NCBI GenBank assembly: GCA_964431965.1
Contig: CAYSLU010000019.1
Span: forward strand, 3,374 to 67,373
Direction of reading: 5' to 3'
Source: CAYSLU01 sp964431965
GTDB lineage: Bacteria; Verrucomicrobiota; Kiritimatiellia; CAIKKV01; CAYSLU01
DNA: 64,000 nucleotides
In this document: piece after piece, positions 1 through 8,681 of the stretch
Layout of the letters: each line of letters opens with the position of its first letter
Position numbering within the stretch: the first letter of the stretch is position 1
Notes under the pieces: generated by a model
The model's database searches: none
Told to the model about the DNA's origin: nothing
The model's input: the letters and a program-made list of their open reading frames with translations, nothing else
Program-made: the position numbers and the translations under genes

Positions 1-312
1 GGTGGTCTCGTTGGACAGGGTCACGCGCTGCTCCGGAAGCTCGGGCGCGGAAGCGGCCTGCAGCACGGCCGCCACGCTGCCGGTGTGCGCCTCGGGCGCC
101 GGCCGGGCGGTCGCGATCGGCTCCGCGGCAGCATTCGTGGCGGGGCGGTCGGGCGCGTCCGCGGCGGCATCCCCGGCGGGGGCCACGGCCGTCGGCGCCG
201 GTTTCGGCGGGACGGGCGGGGCGAAGTAGCGCTGATAGAGCGGCCCCCACGCAAACAGCACGGCCATCAGGAATCCGATGACGACGATATCGCGGATAGA
301 CAAATTCTTCAT
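1..312 (-). CDS. yidC: YidC membrane protein insertase, N-terminal part (runs off the window)
   Basis: The frame opens with ATG at 312 and is still open at base 1, so only about 104 N-terminal residues are present. They begin MKNLSIRDIVVIGFL, a membrane anchor (residues about 7-24), followed by a long Pro/Ala-rich linker and then VTLSNET, which resembles the start of the YidC periplasmic domain. YidC inserts proteins into the inner membrane alone or with SecYEG. Its place directly after yidD, rnpA and rpmH is the conserved bacterial order and supports the call. The catalytic transmembrane core lies outside the window. A weak purine stretch (GAGAAAGAG) precedes the start. Confidence 0.88.
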   Translation of the reverse strand, partial: MKNLSIRDIVVIGFLMAVLFAWGPLYQRYFAPPVPPKPAPTAVAPAGDAAADAPDRPATNAAAEPIATARPAPEAHTGSVAAVLQAASAPELPEQRVTLSNETT

Positions 313-356
313 AGTTCGCTCTTTCTCGCCGGCGCCGGGGCCCCCGGCCGCGGCCG

Positions 357-638
357 CTATGGCACGGGGTCGTATCCCCCCGCGTGAAACGGATGACACC
401 GCAGGATCCGCCTGATGCCCAGCGCGAGCCCGCGCGCGCCGCCGTGCTTCCGCACGGCATCGACGCAGTACGCCGAACAGGAGGGTTCAAACCGGCACGA
501 GGCACCCAGCAGGGGGGACAGCGCCGCCTGGTACACGCGCACCGCGGCGACGATCAGCCGGCCGGCCCAGTCCGGCCGGCCGGAGTGCGGCCGGCGATCA
601 CGGCGGTGCAATCGGCTCAGCACGACGTCCTCCCGCAT
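357..638 (-). CDS. yidD: YidD, membrane protein insertion efficiency factor
   Basis: A 93-residue protein with the YidD signature in order: VYQAALSPLLG, CRFEPSCSAYC, the basic stretch IRRILRCHPF and the terminal GGYDPVP. YidD is a small membrane-associated protein thought to help YidC-dependent insertion. It overlaps the end of rnpA by 22 bases and lies 44 bases before yidC, so the genes are probably co-transcribed and translationally coupled. The N-terminal 20 or so residues are longer than the family core, so a slightly later start is possible. Confidence 0.93.
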   Translation of the reverse strand: MREDVVLSRLHRRDRRPHSGRPDWAGRLIVAAVRVYQAALSPLLGASCRFEPSCSAYCVDAVRKHGGARGLALGIRRILRCHPFHAGGYDPVP

Positions 639-1024
639 ATTCCCATCCGGCCGGCCAGGCCGAGCAGCTCGCGCTCGACCTCCGCCGGAGACGCCTGCAG
701 CAAAGCCGCGCGCGCAATCAGAACCACATCGACCTCGCCGTTCAGGCGGTGCCGGTTCTGCCGATACGCCTCGCGCATCCGGCGCTTGGCGCGGGCGCGG
801 AACACGGCATTCCCGACCTTCCGGCCGGCGACGACGCCCAGCCGCAGCGAAGCGCCCGGTCCGGCGCGCAGCAAAAGGACCATATAGCGGCCGACAGCCT
901 TCCGGCCCTGGTCGTAGGCCTCGCGAAACAGTCGGGATTCCTGAAGACGCTGGGACGGCCGAAGCCGCCGATCCGGCGCCGGAACGTGCGGTTGTGCCGC
1001 CCCGTTGTTCGAAAGGCCCGTCAT
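617..1024 (-). CDS. rnpA: Ribonuclease P protein component
   Basis: A 135-residue basic protein, close to the usual 110-130 residues. It contains the family RNR-type box as RARAKRRMREAYR and the preceding LRLGVVAGRKVGNAV strand. It is the protein partner of the RNase P ribozyme, which removes the 5' leader of pre-tRNAs. It lies 23 bases after rpmH and overlaps yidD. The first roughly 20 residues are low-complexity and divergent, so the true start could be internal. Confidence 0.93.
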   Translation of the reverse strand: MTGLSNNGAAQPHVPAPDRRLRPSQRLQESRLFREAYDQGRKAVGRYMVLLLRAGPGASLRLGVVAGRKVGNAVFRARAKRRMREAYRQNRHRLNGEVDVVLIARAALLQASPAEVERELLGLAGRMGICGRTSC

Positions 1025-1047
1025 GGCCGGAGCGGCTCCGGTGTGCG

Positions 1048-1182
1048 CTAGATCGTCAGACGCGCACGGCCCTGCTGGCGCCGGTGCTTGATCACCTTGC
1101 GTCCATCGGCTGTGGCCATGCGCTTGCGGAACCCGTGCTTGCGCTGACGCTTCTTCTTCGACGGCGTGTATGTCCGTTTCAT
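1048..1182 (-). CDS. rpmH: 50S ribosomal protein L34
   Basis: A 44-residue, extremely basic protein with the near-invariant L34 pattern: MKRTYTPSKKKRQRKHGFRK, then RMAT, DGRKVI, and a terminal RRQQGRARL. ATG at 1182 is preceded by GGGAG at a suitable distance. The frame stays open far upstream, but that extension is noncoding shadow. It heads the minus-strand group rpmH-rnpA-yidD-yidC. In many bacteria dnaA is divergent from rpmH; here the divergent neighbour is a PHP-domain gene. Confidence 0.96.
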   Translation of the reverse strand: MKRTYTPSKKKRQRKHGFRKRMATADGRKVIKHRRQQGRARLTI

Positions 1183-1214
1183 CCGGAAAAACTCCCTGTG
1201 GCTAAAGCGCGGGT

Positions 1215-1242
1215 AAGGTATCAGGTCCCGTTGGGGAGTCAA
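1215..1242 (-). promoter_or_regulatory. Candidate sigma-70 promoter of rpmH
   Basis: On the minus strand TTGACT (1242-1237, 5 of 6 to the -35 consensus) and TACCTT (1220-1215, weak -10) are 16 bases apart, about 35 bases before the rpmH start. It lies in the only sizeable gap before this operon. The -10 match is modest, so this is a candidate only. Confidence 0.4.
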
Positions 1243-1320
1243 GGCTCGTCGTTCAGGTTCTGCCGTTTCAACTGCGGTTCCCGCGTGACTCCGAGGCGCC
1301 GCGTGGCATAATTCCGCCCC

Positions 1321-2679
1321 ATGACTACGCCAGAACGCACGGAACGCGACGTGGATTCGTTCGATCCGCAGGTCCGCCGCGAGGCGCTCCGCCGCCTGGC
1401 GGCCGCCGGCCCGCTGCCGCCCCCGGGCGGCAACGTGAACATGCACCTGCACTCGTTCTTCTCGTACAACGCCCGCGGCTGGTCGCCTTCGCACCTCGCG
1501 TGGGCCGCGCGCCAGGCCGGGCTGCACGCGGCGGGCCTGTGCGACTTCGACGTGCTCGACGGCCTGGAGGAGTTCCGGGACGCGGCCGCCCTCGTCGGGC
1601 TCCGCGCCACGGTGAACGTCGAGACCCGCGGCTACCTCCCGGAGTTCGCGGACGTGGAGATGACGTCCCCCGGCGAGCCGGGCGTCACGTACCTGATGGG
1701 CGCCGGCTTCGTCCGGCCCCCGGCCCCCGGCACGCCGCAGGCGAAGACGCTCGCGGCGTACCGCGACGGCGCGCGCCGGCGGAACGTCGAGCTGGTCGGG
1801 CGCATCAACGCGAAGCTCGCGGCCGTCGCGATCGACTACGAGCGCGACGTCCTGCCGCTGGCGCCGGCCGGCGCCGCCACCGAGCGGCACATCATCCGCG
1901 CCTACGTCAGCCGCTCGCGCCAGGCATTCCCGGCCGCCGATGCGTTTCGCGCCTTCTGGGCCGCCACGCTCGGGCTTGCGGCGGCCGACATGGCCCGGAT
2001 CGCGGACGACGTGCCGGCCCTGGAGGAGCGCGTCCGGTCGAAGCTCGCGAAGCGCGGCGGCCTCGGCTACGAGCAGCCGACGCCCCGCACGTTCCCGCCG
2101 GTCGGCGACTTCTTCGCCTGGGTGCGCTCCTGCGGCGCGATCCCGATGATCACGTGGCTGGACGGCACCAGCGCCGGCGAGCAGGCTCCCGCGAAGATGA
2201 TCGAGTGCATGCGGGGCAAGGGCGCCGCGGCGCTCAACATCATTCCGGACCGGAACTGGAACTTCAAGAGCGCGGACGAGCGGAAGCTCAAGACGGCGAA
2301 GCTCCGCGAGATCGTCGCGGTCAGCGAGTCGTTCGGCCTGCCGATCAACATCGGGACCGAGATGAACCGGGACGGCCAGCCGTTCGTGGACGACCTCGCC
2401 GGCGAGGCGCTGCGGCCGCACGCGGAGGCGTTCCGCCGCGGGGCCGAGGTGTTCGTCGGGCACACGTGGCTGCTCCGCTACGGCGGCTACTCGTACGTGG
2501 GGGCGGGGGCGGACGCGGAGTTCGGGGCAGACGGAGCCCGGAAGAACGCGTTCTTCCGGGCGGTCGGGGCCCTGCCGCCGCCGTCGGCGGCGCAGGCGGG
2601 CCAGCTGGACGAGATGGGCCGGGAGCGGGCGCTCGCGGCGATGCGGGATTCCGCGGCCAAGGGCCGCTGGACGATATAG
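1321..2679 (+). CDS. PHP-domain protein (putative metal-dependent phosphoesterase)
   Basis: A 452-residue protein with the N-terminal PHP metal motif MHLHSFFSYN (His42, His44), then CDFDVLDGLEEF and a later HTWLLRYGGY. PHP domains bind two or three metal ions and usually hydrolyse phosphoesters; the substrate is unknown. There is no signal peptide. It is followed 40 bases later by a class II aldolase and then an SrlD-like dehydrogenase on the same strand, so a role in a small sugar-phosphate pathway is inferred. A CATAAT box lies only about 9 bases before the ATG, so the transcript could be nearly leaderless. Confidence 0.72.
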   Translation: MTTPERTERDVDSFDPQVRREALRRLAAAGPLPPPGGNVNMHLHSFFSYNARGWSPSHLAWAARQAGLHAAGLCDFDVLDGLEEFRDAAALVGLRATVNVETRGYLPEFADVEMTSPGEPGVTYLMGAGFVRPPAPGTPQAKTLAAYRDGARRRNVELVGRINAKLAAVAIDYERDVLPLAPAGAATERHIIRAYVSRSRQAFPAADAFRAFWAATLGLAAADMARIADDVPALEERVRSKLAKRGGLGYEQPTPRTFPPVGDFFAWVRSCGAIPMITWLDGTSAGEQAPAKMIECMRGKGAAALNIIPDRNWNFKSADERKLKTAKLREIVAVSESFGLPINIGTEMNRDGQPFVDDLAGEALRPHAEAFRRGAEVFVGHTWLLRYGGYSYVGAGADAEFGADGARKNAFFRAVGALPPPSAAQAGQLDEMGRERALAAMRDSAAKGRWTI

Positions 2680-2719
2680 AACACGCCGCCGCGGGCGGCG
2701 GGAAGGAAAGCAGGAGCGC

Positions 2720-3373
2720 ATGAGCACCGTACGCGAAGAGCTGGTTCGGTTCGGAGTCAAGATCGCCCAGGGCGGCCTCGTGGCCGGGGCCGGCGGCAAC
2801 ATCAGCGCCCGCGAGGGCGACATCGTCTGGATGAAGCCGAGCGGCTTCGCGATGGACGAGATCACGCCGGCCGACCTGTGCGGCATGGACCTCGCCAGCG
2901 GCCGGCAGGTCAAGGGCAAGAACCGCCCCACCTCCGAGGTGGGCATGCACCTCGCGATCTATCGCGCCCGGCCGGAGATCCAGGCGATCTTCCACACGCA
3001 CTCGCCGTGGGCGTCCGGGGTCCTCAGCTCCGGGGCCACGCTGAAGCCGATGTTCGCCGAGTTCGTGTGCGACCTCGGCCGCGTGGGCACCGTGCCCTAC
3101 GTCACGCCGACCACCCAGCTGCTGGCGGACGCCATGGGCCGGGCCGCGAAGAAGATGGACACGATCTTCATGGTGAACCACGGGATCTGCGCGCTGGGCG
3201 TCACGATGAAGCAGGCGTTCTACCGCTGCGTCGTCGTGGAGGATGCCGCCAAGTCGCAGATCGCCGCGACCATCGTGGGCCGCCCCCGCTTCCTGTCGAA
3301 GCGCCAGCAGGCGGACCTGATGGCGCTCGACGCGCCGAAGCACCGCATCAAGATGATGGAAAAGGGAGGCTGA
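2720..3373 (+). CDS. Class II aldolase/adducin family protein (L-fuculose-phosphate aldolase-like)
   Basis: A 217-residue protein, typical for FucA/AraD-type enzymes. It shows the GAGGNISAR phosphate-binding loop, the acid/base Glu73 in TSEVGMHLAIY, and zinc ligands His92 and His94 in FHTHSPWASG plus His154 in MVNHGICALG. The family performs retro-aldol cleavage or epimerisation of sugar phosphates with a divalent metal. A GGAAAGCAGGAG ribosome site precedes the ATG. It is 2 bases from the next gene, a polyol-phosphate-type dehydrogenase, which suggests joint catabolism of a deoxy sugar or polyol. The exact substrate cannot be read from the sequence. Confidence 0.85.
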   Translation: MSTVREELVRFGVKIAQGGLVAGAGGNISAREGDIVWMKPSGFAMDEITPADLCGMDLASGRQVKGKNRPTSEVGMHLAIYRARPEIQAIFHTHSPWASGVLSSGATLKPMFAEFVCDLGRVGTVPYVTPTTQLLADAMGRAAKKMDTIFMVNHGICALGVTMKQAFYRCVVVEDAAKSQIAATIVGRPRFLSKRQQADLMALDAPKHRIKMMEKGG

Positions 3374-3375
3374 CC

Positions 3376-4164
3376 GTGAACCTGAAGGACCGCCGCGCCG
3401 TCATCACCGGATCCGCCCAGGGACTGGGCCAGGCGATTGCGCAGCGCCTGCTCGAGGAAGGCGGCCGCGTGCTCGTGGCCGATCTCCAGGAGGCGCATCT
3501 CGTCGCCACCCGCGACCAGCTGCGCGCTTCGTTCGGGGAAGACCGCGTGGCCCACGCCGTGTGCGACGTGACGAAGGAGGACGACGTCCGGCGCGCCGTT
3601 GAAGCCGCCGGGCAGGCGTTCGGAGGGATCGACATCTTCGTCGCCAACGCCGGCATCCTGATCGCGGGGCCGATCGCCGAGTTCGACGTCGCCCGCTGGC
3701 GCAAGGTGATCGATGTTAACCTCGTCGGCCAGATGATCTGCATGAAGCACGCGCTGCCCGCCCTGGCCCGCGCGGGGCGGGGCTCGTTCATCCAGATCAA
3801 CTCGAAGTCCGGCAAGAAGGGCTCGTTCAAGAACTCCGCCTACGCGGCCTCGAAGTTCGGCGCGATCGGCCTGGTCCAGAGCGCGGCGCTGGAGCTGGCG
3901 GAGAGCGGCGTGCGCGTCAACGCCATCTGCCCGGGCAACCTGCTCGACTCGCCGCTCTGGACCCAGAGCCTGTTCAAGCAGTACGCGGCCAACCAGGGCA
4001 TCTCCGAGGAGGAGGTTCGCCGGAAGTACGTCGACCAGGTGCCGATGAAGCGGCCGTGCACGTACCAGGACGTGTGCAACGTCGTGGTGTTTCTGGCTTC
4101 GGATGCGTCCGCGTACATGACCGGACAGGCGATCAACGTGACGGGCGGGCAGGAGATGCGGTAG
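3376..4164 (+). CDS. SDR oxidoreductase resembling sorbitol-6-phosphate 2-dehydrogenase (SrlD)
   Basis: A 262-residue protein starting at GTG 3376, chosen because AAAGGGAGGC lies just upstream and the Rossmann motif begins at once (TGSAQGLG, residues 11-18). NAG occurs near residue 91, INSKSGKKGS contains the catalytic Ser region, and Tyr156/Lys160 form YAASK. The segment INSKSGK, the Y-x-DQVPMKR stretch and the ending INVTGGQ closely recall E. coli SrlD. It would oxidise or reduce a polyol/sugar phosphate with NAD. It is likely translated with the aldolase upstream. A PTS IIA gene lies convergent 32 bases away. Confidence 0.83.
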   Translation: MNLKDRRAVITGSAQGLGQAIAQRLLEEGGRVLVADLQEAHLVATRDQLRASFGEDRVAHAVCDVTKEDDVRRAVEAAGQAFGGIDIFVANAGILIAGPIAEFDVARWRKVIDVNLVGQMICMKHALPALARAGRGSFIQINSKSGKKGSFKNSAYAASKFGAIGLVQSAALELAESGVRVNAICPGNLLDSPLWTQSLFKQYAANQGISEEEVRRKYVDQVPMKRPCTYQDVCNVVVFLASDASAYMTGQAINVTGGQEMR

Positions 4165-4196
4165 CCGGCGCGGTCAGGGGGGGGCGGCGCGGGCGA

Positions 4197-4643
4197 TCAG
4201 GTCGTCAGGATTTCCAGCACGTCCTTCACCGACTCGGCCTTGAGCAGCCGCTCGCGGCGGGAGCCGTCGTTCAGGATCTGGCTCATTTCCGCCAGGAACT
4301 GGATGTGCGGACCCGTCCGGTTCACCGGCGAGACCGTCATCACGAAGATGTTCGACGGCTGGCCGTCCAGCGACCCGAAGTCCACCCCTTCGCGCTTCAT
4401 CGCGAAGGCGGTCACCAGCGCGTCCACGCTATCGGTCTTGCCGTGCGGGATCGCGATTCCGTGCTGCATCCCGGTGGACATCTTCTGCTCGCGTTCGAGG
4501 ACCGCCTTGAGCGCGGCGTCGCGGTCCTTGATCCGACCGGTCGCGCACATCGTGTCGATCATCTCGACGATGATGTGGTCCTTCGTGCTGCCCTTGAGGG
4601 CGATCACGATGTGTTCTTCCGGTAGAAGCTTGCGCAGGTTCAT
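4197..4643 (-). CDS. PTS sugar transporter subunit IIA, fructose/nitrogen type
   Basis: A 148-residue single-domain EIIA protein. The phospho-accepting His67 lies in GIAIPHGK, and later segments (FVMTVSP, HIQFLAEMSQIL) fit the mannitol/fructose-PtsN fold. It accepts phosphate from HPr and passes it to an EIIB or acts as a regulator, as PtsN does. No EIIB/EIIC gene lies nearby in the window, which favours a regulatory role or a partner elsewhere. It converges with the SrlD-like gene. Confidence 0.88.
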   Translation of the reverse strand: MNLRKLLPEEHIVIALKGSTKDHIIVEMIDTMCATGRIKDRDAALKAVLEREQKMSTGMQHGIAIPHGKTDSVDALVTAFAMKREGVDFGSLDGQPSNIFVMTVSPVNRTGPHIQFLAEMSQILNDGSRRERLLKAESVKDVLEILTT

Positions 4644-4765
4644 GCTGTCCCACTTGAAAAAAGGCGGGTCTTTTTACCAGAGTTTCGCCGCCAATGGCAT
4701 CAAAAAATGCGACACAAAGAATGCGCGCCGGAGCCGATCCGTCCCCATCACTTGGGCAAATGCCC

Positions 4766-4794
4766 TTGCCGCACCGGTATCGCGCGGGTAGATT
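4766..4794 (+). promoter_or_regulatory. Candidate sigma-70 promoter before the 4853 gene
   Basis: TTGCCG (4766-4771) and TAGATT (4789-4794) are 17 bases apart, each matching 4 of 6 consensus bases. They lie in the divergent spacer between the PTS IIA gene and the unknown gene, about 55 bases before its start. Support is limited to spacing and position. Confidence 0.3.
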
Positions 4795-4852
4795 GCCGCA
4801 ATCGGGCGCGGGCGTGATCGACCGCACGCCCGGAGCCGGACAGGAGTCGTCC

Positions 4853-5662
4853 ATGAAGCGAACCGTGTCTGCCAAGGACTGGCTGCCGCTCGCCCGCCGC
4901 GGAGCACAGGCCGCCGAGCGGCCCACGGGCGAGGCGTTCCGGCCGGAGTGGCTCGACTTCGAGCGCGGGATCCGGGTGGGCAACATCGAGCCGCATGAGC
5001 GCATTACGCAGATCCTCAAGTACCACCTCGAGGAGACCTACCGCACGCCGTTCGTGACCGACCGCTGGGGCCGCGGCGTCTTCTGGCAGTGGATCTGCTG
5101 GCTGCCCCGGGCGAACCGCGAGGCGAAGCCCCTCTCTCACGACGTGAATTTCGGCTGCGCCAAGCTCTTCATCACGGTCGAATCCGACCCGCCGGGGTTC
5201 AAGAGCGGCCTGCAGATCGAGCGCGGGTACGCCGAAGGCCCGGGGCCCTACCCCGGATGCCAGTTGCAGAAGGACTGGGACTGGAATCGCCTGATGCGCG
5301 GCTGCCGGGCCGGGTCGCCCCTCCACCGCGAACTGCGCCGGCTCATCCTCCGTGAAGGCTTCGTCGCCGAAGTCGGCGACGGGGAGTCGAACGCGGTGTT
5401 CAACTCGGCCACCTTCACGTCCTCGGCCGCCATCGCCGCGGCCGCGCGCCGGTACCCGCGGAAGGAATGGGTTGCCTTCCAGCTCTATTACCCCATGCCG
5501 GCGGCTGAGGTGATAGGCTGCACGGGCTACGAACTCGTGAACGCCATGTGCGGAACGTTCGCCGAGGTCGTGCCCGCCATGAACGCCTGCATGCAGATCG
5601 CCCTGCAGACGCGCGCAGCCCCCTTCGGCCGCCGCGCGGCCGGAGGCCCGAGCAAGAAGTAG
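4853..5662 (+). CDS. Conserved-looking protein of unknown function
   Basis: A 269-residue protein. ATG 4853 was chosen over an upstream in-frame ATG at 4694 because CAGGAG lies 7 bases before it and the extra N-terminal residues look noncoding. I do not recognise the family. It has no signal peptide or clear membrane segment, is rich in Trp (FWQWICWLPR), and has several Cys residues. The C-terminal part has an alternating hydrophobic pattern consistent with an alpha/beta fold. It lies 40 bases before the VIT membrane protein on the same strand and may share its transcript. Confidence 0.6.
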   Translation: MKRTVSAKDWLPLARRGAQAAERPTGEAFRPEWLDFERGIRVGNIEPHERITQILKYHLEETYRTPFVTDRWGRGVFWQWICWLPRANREAKPLSHDVNFGCAKLFITVESDPPGFKSGLQIERGYAEGPGPYPGCQLQKDWDWNRLMRGCRAGSPLHRELRRLILREGFVAEVGDGESNAVFNSATFTSSAAIAAAARRYPRKEWVAFQLYYPMPAAEVIGCTGYELVNAMCGTFAEVVPAMNACMQIALQTRAAPFGRRAAGGPSKK

Positions 5663-5702
5663 TCCGGAGTTCGACGTCGCCGGTTCAGAGGAGCGCAGCC
5701 GC

Positions 5703-8627
5703 ATGAGCACGAGCCCGGAAGCCCCGAACCGCCTCCTGCCGCCCGGCCTCTTCAGCCACCGGCTGCTCGCGTGGATCTGGATCGTCCCCCAGGCGATCCT
5801 CGGCCTGCTGAACGTCCGCGCCTACCTCCTCGTCAGCGGCGAGATGTCGCGGGAGCAGGCGGCCGCGGCCCTGCAGATCGGCTGCGCCGAGGCCGCGCTT
5901 CTCGCGTTCGGCATGGGGCTGACGCTCTCGCTGCGCCGACGACGGGCCGACTTGAGCTGGGCCGGGTGCTGGCCGGTCTTCCTCGCGCACCTGGCCTACC
6001 TCTGGTGGACGACCGCCTGCGTCGGATCGAGCCTGCTGCCGCCATCGGTGACGCTCTGGATCCTGCCGCCCGAAACGGTGATCTACACCCAGTTCGCGCT
6101 CATCATGCCAGCCCTCTTCTGCGCGGCGCTCCGGCTGGCGTGCTTCGATACCCGGCGCTCGGCCACGGCCGAGATCAAGCGGGCCGTTCTCGTGGTCGCG
6201 TGGATCCCGCTCCTCTGGCTTCTGGTATCCCGCATCCCGGGCTGGTGGCGCTGGCCGGCTTGGGTCGGCGCGTGGGTCGTCGTACCCCTGTTCGTCCTGG
6301 CCACGGTCGCCTTCTTTGTGAGCCTCCTCCGCCTGGCGGTGATCCTGTGCGGCTGGGCGGCCCGGCGCGGTCCCCGGGGCATGTCGGCCCTGACCGCCCT
6401 TGTCGCGCTCGCCGGGCCGCTCGGCGGGCTCTGGCTCAACCGCAGCGTGCCGTTCCCGGCCGACTACCAGGCGCCCGCCGTCTACCTGCTCGCGGTGCTG
6501 AACGGGGTGCTCCTGCTCGTTCCGCCGCGCTTCGGCCCGCGGCTCAACGCCGCCGTCTGGCTGGCCCAGGCCGCCTTGTTCCCGTTCACCTTCTATTTCT
6601 TCGCCGTCTTCCTGCCGTTTCTCCCGCTCGGGTTGATCGCGGTCCTGGCCGCAGGCGCCGGGTTCCTGGTTCTCGTGCCGACGGCGCTCTTCCTGCTCCA
6701 CGGCCACCGCCTGCTGGCCGGGATCCGGGAGGCGGAGGCGGCGCTCGGACCGCGGGCCGCGCGCGTGGCGCTCGCGCTCTCGCTGGCCGCCATGCCCGCG
6801 GCCTATACCATCGGCGCGCTCATGGATCGGGCGGCCCTGCGGCAGGCCATGAACCACGTCTACTCCCCCGATTTCCGGCGCGACGACCGCTTCGCCGGCA
6901 GACGCGCGCTGGTCGGCCGAGGCCTCGATCGTATGCGCGACTTCAAGGAGGGGCGGCGCATGCCCGTCCTCTCCGGGTACTACAACTGGCTGGTGTTCGA
7001 CGGCCTCACGCTGCCCACACCCAAGCTGATTCAGATCGAGCGGGCGCTGTTCGGGGCCGAGCGCCAGCGCCGGACCGATGGGCCGTGGACGCGCGGCCTC
7101 TTCGGCAAACCGCAGCGCTCCCTCGTCTTCGACCAGCGGACGGCGCAGCCGGCCGCGCTGCCGGACACGGTGCGCGCGACGGACGTCCGGGCTTCGCGGT
7201 CCCACGAAGCCGGCGCCACCCGCGCGCTGGTGGCCATCGCGATGACCAATTCGGGTACGCGCCAGTCCGAGTTCGTGGGCCGCATCGAGCTCCCGGACGG
7301 CGCGCTCGTCTCCGGGTTCTGGCTCACCATCGGCGCCGAGCGCGCGCCGGGTCGACTGGTGGAGCGAAAGACCGCCATGTGGGTCTACCAGACCATCCGG
7401 AACGTCTCCCGCCGCGATCCCGGCGTGCTGACGTACCTCGGTCCCAACCGGCTCGAGCTGCGCGTCTTCCCGGTCGAGCCGGCGCAAGCGCGAACGGTCG
7501 AGGTCGAACTGCTGACGCCCGACTGCGTGACAAACCAGGCCGTGATCTGCGGGCAACCCGTGGATCTGCGCGACTCGCCCGCCGCCGAGCCCGGCCGTCC
7601 TGTCCGGCTGTCCGCCAGTCCGGCCGGCGACATGATTGGCGCGCATCGCTCTCTGCCCCGGGTGACCCGGCAGCCCTATCTGCACGTCATCGTGGACTGG
7701 TCGGTCCCATCGGCCGGCGAGCGCGACGTCGCGGCCCGGGTCGAACAAGCGGCCGCCCGCTTCCCGGGCATCCGCGAGTGCACGGTGAGCCTGGCGGGAG
7801 GCTCAGTGGAGGACATCTGCCCGGCGCCGGTGCCGGTGGGCGAGGCGGTGCAGGCCCTGCGCACGATCACGGCCGATCGGCCGCGCGACGGCGGATTCTG
7901 TCGCGACCGCGCCGTGAAGCGCGCCCTGTATCGCTCGGGCCTCATGGCCGGCGACACCGGCGCACTCCGCGCCCCGGTGATCGTTGTCGTGCAGGGGCCG
8001 GGCGAGCCGGTGCCCGATGAAGACGGCGTCGCCTGGTCCGCCGACTTGGCGCCGGACTTCCCCCACTACTTCGTCTTCCGCGGCGACGGGGTCCGGCGGA
8101 TCGATCTGGCGACGGGCGCGGAGCGTGATACGGATTGCGGAATCGATCTGGCGCCGGTGACGCTCTGGCGCGTCGGGTCGGCGATCCGCGCCGCTCCGGC
8201 TTCGGCGCCGGTGGCGCGAGTTCCGACCGGGAGCCCGCTGACGGTATTCGATCCGACGCGCGAAGCGTATGTCCCCGTCGCCGTGGCCGATGGACCGGAC
8301 CGGGGCAGAGCCGGCGCCAAGGGCATGGCCGCATGGAGCCTGTTCCTGGAGATCCGGCACAATCCCGCACGTGGCCGGACCCAGTGGGTCGATGCCGTCA
8401 GACAGAGCCAGGACGCCGGCGTGCTGCTGCCGCTCACGGCGTGGATTGTCGTGGAGAACTCCGCCCAGTGGCGGGTCATGGAGCGCCAGCAGGCGCGCAA
8501 GCTGCGCGGCGCCGAGCAGCTCGAGATCCGCAGCGTCCCCGACGGCAGCCCCGGCCTCCCCCTCGTCGCCGCGCTCTTCATCGTCCTGATCGCCAGCACG
8601 GCGGGCCGCTCGCCGGCGGCCGATTGA
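5703..8627 (+). CDS. Large VIT-domain membrane protein resembling XrtN-system/MSEP-CTERM proteins
   Basis: A 974-residue protein. The first 375 residues hold about ten hydrophobic segments. A VIT-like domain follows at about 495-605, with LPDGALVSGFWL, ERKTAMWVYQTI and DPGVLTYLG. After an alpha/beta region, the C-terminus reads VPDGSPGLPLVAALFIVLIAS (split here by eye into VPDGSPG and a final hydrophobic helix near 950-967) plus a short tail. From memory this architecture matches VIT proteins linked with exosortase N in Bacteroidetes, whose C-terminus is an MSEP-CTERM signal. The tail here is not a classic Arg-rich sorting tail, so sorting is uncertain. No exosortase gene is adjacent; one is encoded 11 kb away. 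Confidence 0.6.
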   Translation: MSTSPEAPNRLLPPGLFSHRLLAWIWIVPQAILGLLNVRAYLLVSGEMSREQAAAALQIGCAEAALLAFGMGLTLSLRRRRADLSWAGCWPVFLAHLAYLWWTTACVGSSLLPPSVTLWILPPETVIYTQFALIMPALFCAALRLACFDTRRSATAEIKRAVLVVAWIPLLWLLVSRIPGWWRWPAWVGAWVVVPLFVLATVAFFVSLLRLAVILCGWAARRGPRGMSALTALVALAGPLGGLWLNRSVPFPADYQAPAVYLLAVLNGVLLLVPPRFGPRLNAAVWLAQAALFPFTFYFFAVFLPFLPLGLIAVLAAGAGFLVLVPTALFLLHGHRLLAGIREAEAALGPRAARVALALSLAAMPAAYTIGALMDRAALRQAMNHVYSPDFRRDDRFAGRRALVGRGLDRMRDFKEGRRMPVLSGYYNWLVFDGLTLPTPKLIQIERALFGAERQRRTDGPWTRGLFGKPQRSLVFDQRTAQPAALPDTVRATDVRASRSHEAGATRALVAIAMTNSGTRQSEFVGRIELPDGALVSGFWLTIGAERAPGRLVERKTAMWVYQTIRNVSRRDPGVLTYLGPNRLELRVFPVEPAQARTVEVELLTPDCVTNQAVICGQPVDLRDSPAAEPGRPVRLSASPAGDMIGAHRSLPRVTRQPYLHVIVDWSVPSAGERDVAARVEQAAARFPGIRECTVSLAGGSVEDICPAPVPVGEAVQALRTITADRPRDGGFCRDRAVKRALYRSGLMAGDTGALRAPVIVVVQGPGEPVPDEDGVAWSADLAPDFPHYFVFRGDGVRRIDLATGAERDTDCGIDLAPVTLWRVGSAIRAAPASAPVARVPTGSPLTVFDPTREAYVPVAVADGPDRGRAGAKGMAAWSLFLEIRHNPARGRTQWVDAVRQSQDAGVLLPLTAWIVVENSAQWRVMERQQARKLRGAEQLEIRSVPDGSPGLPLVAALFIVLIASTAGRSPAAD

Positions 8628-8628
8628 C

Positions 8629-8658
8629 TTGCTGGGGACGGGCGGCGGGGGCTATGAT
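8629..8658 (+). promoter_or_regulatory. Candidate sigma-70 promoter of the prepilin peptidase gene
   Basis: TTGCTG (8629-8634) and TATGAT (8653-8658, 5 of 6 to consensus) are separated by 18 bases, just before the ribosome site GGAGG of the gene starting at 8682. Confidence 0.42.
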
Positions 8659-8681
8659 CGCGCGCAACTTCGGAGGGCGCG

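Noticed and set aside
1..1320. Chromosomal replication origin
   Set aside because: The rpmH-rnpA-yidD-yidC block is often near oriC, but no dnaA gene or cluster of DnaA boxes is visible here.
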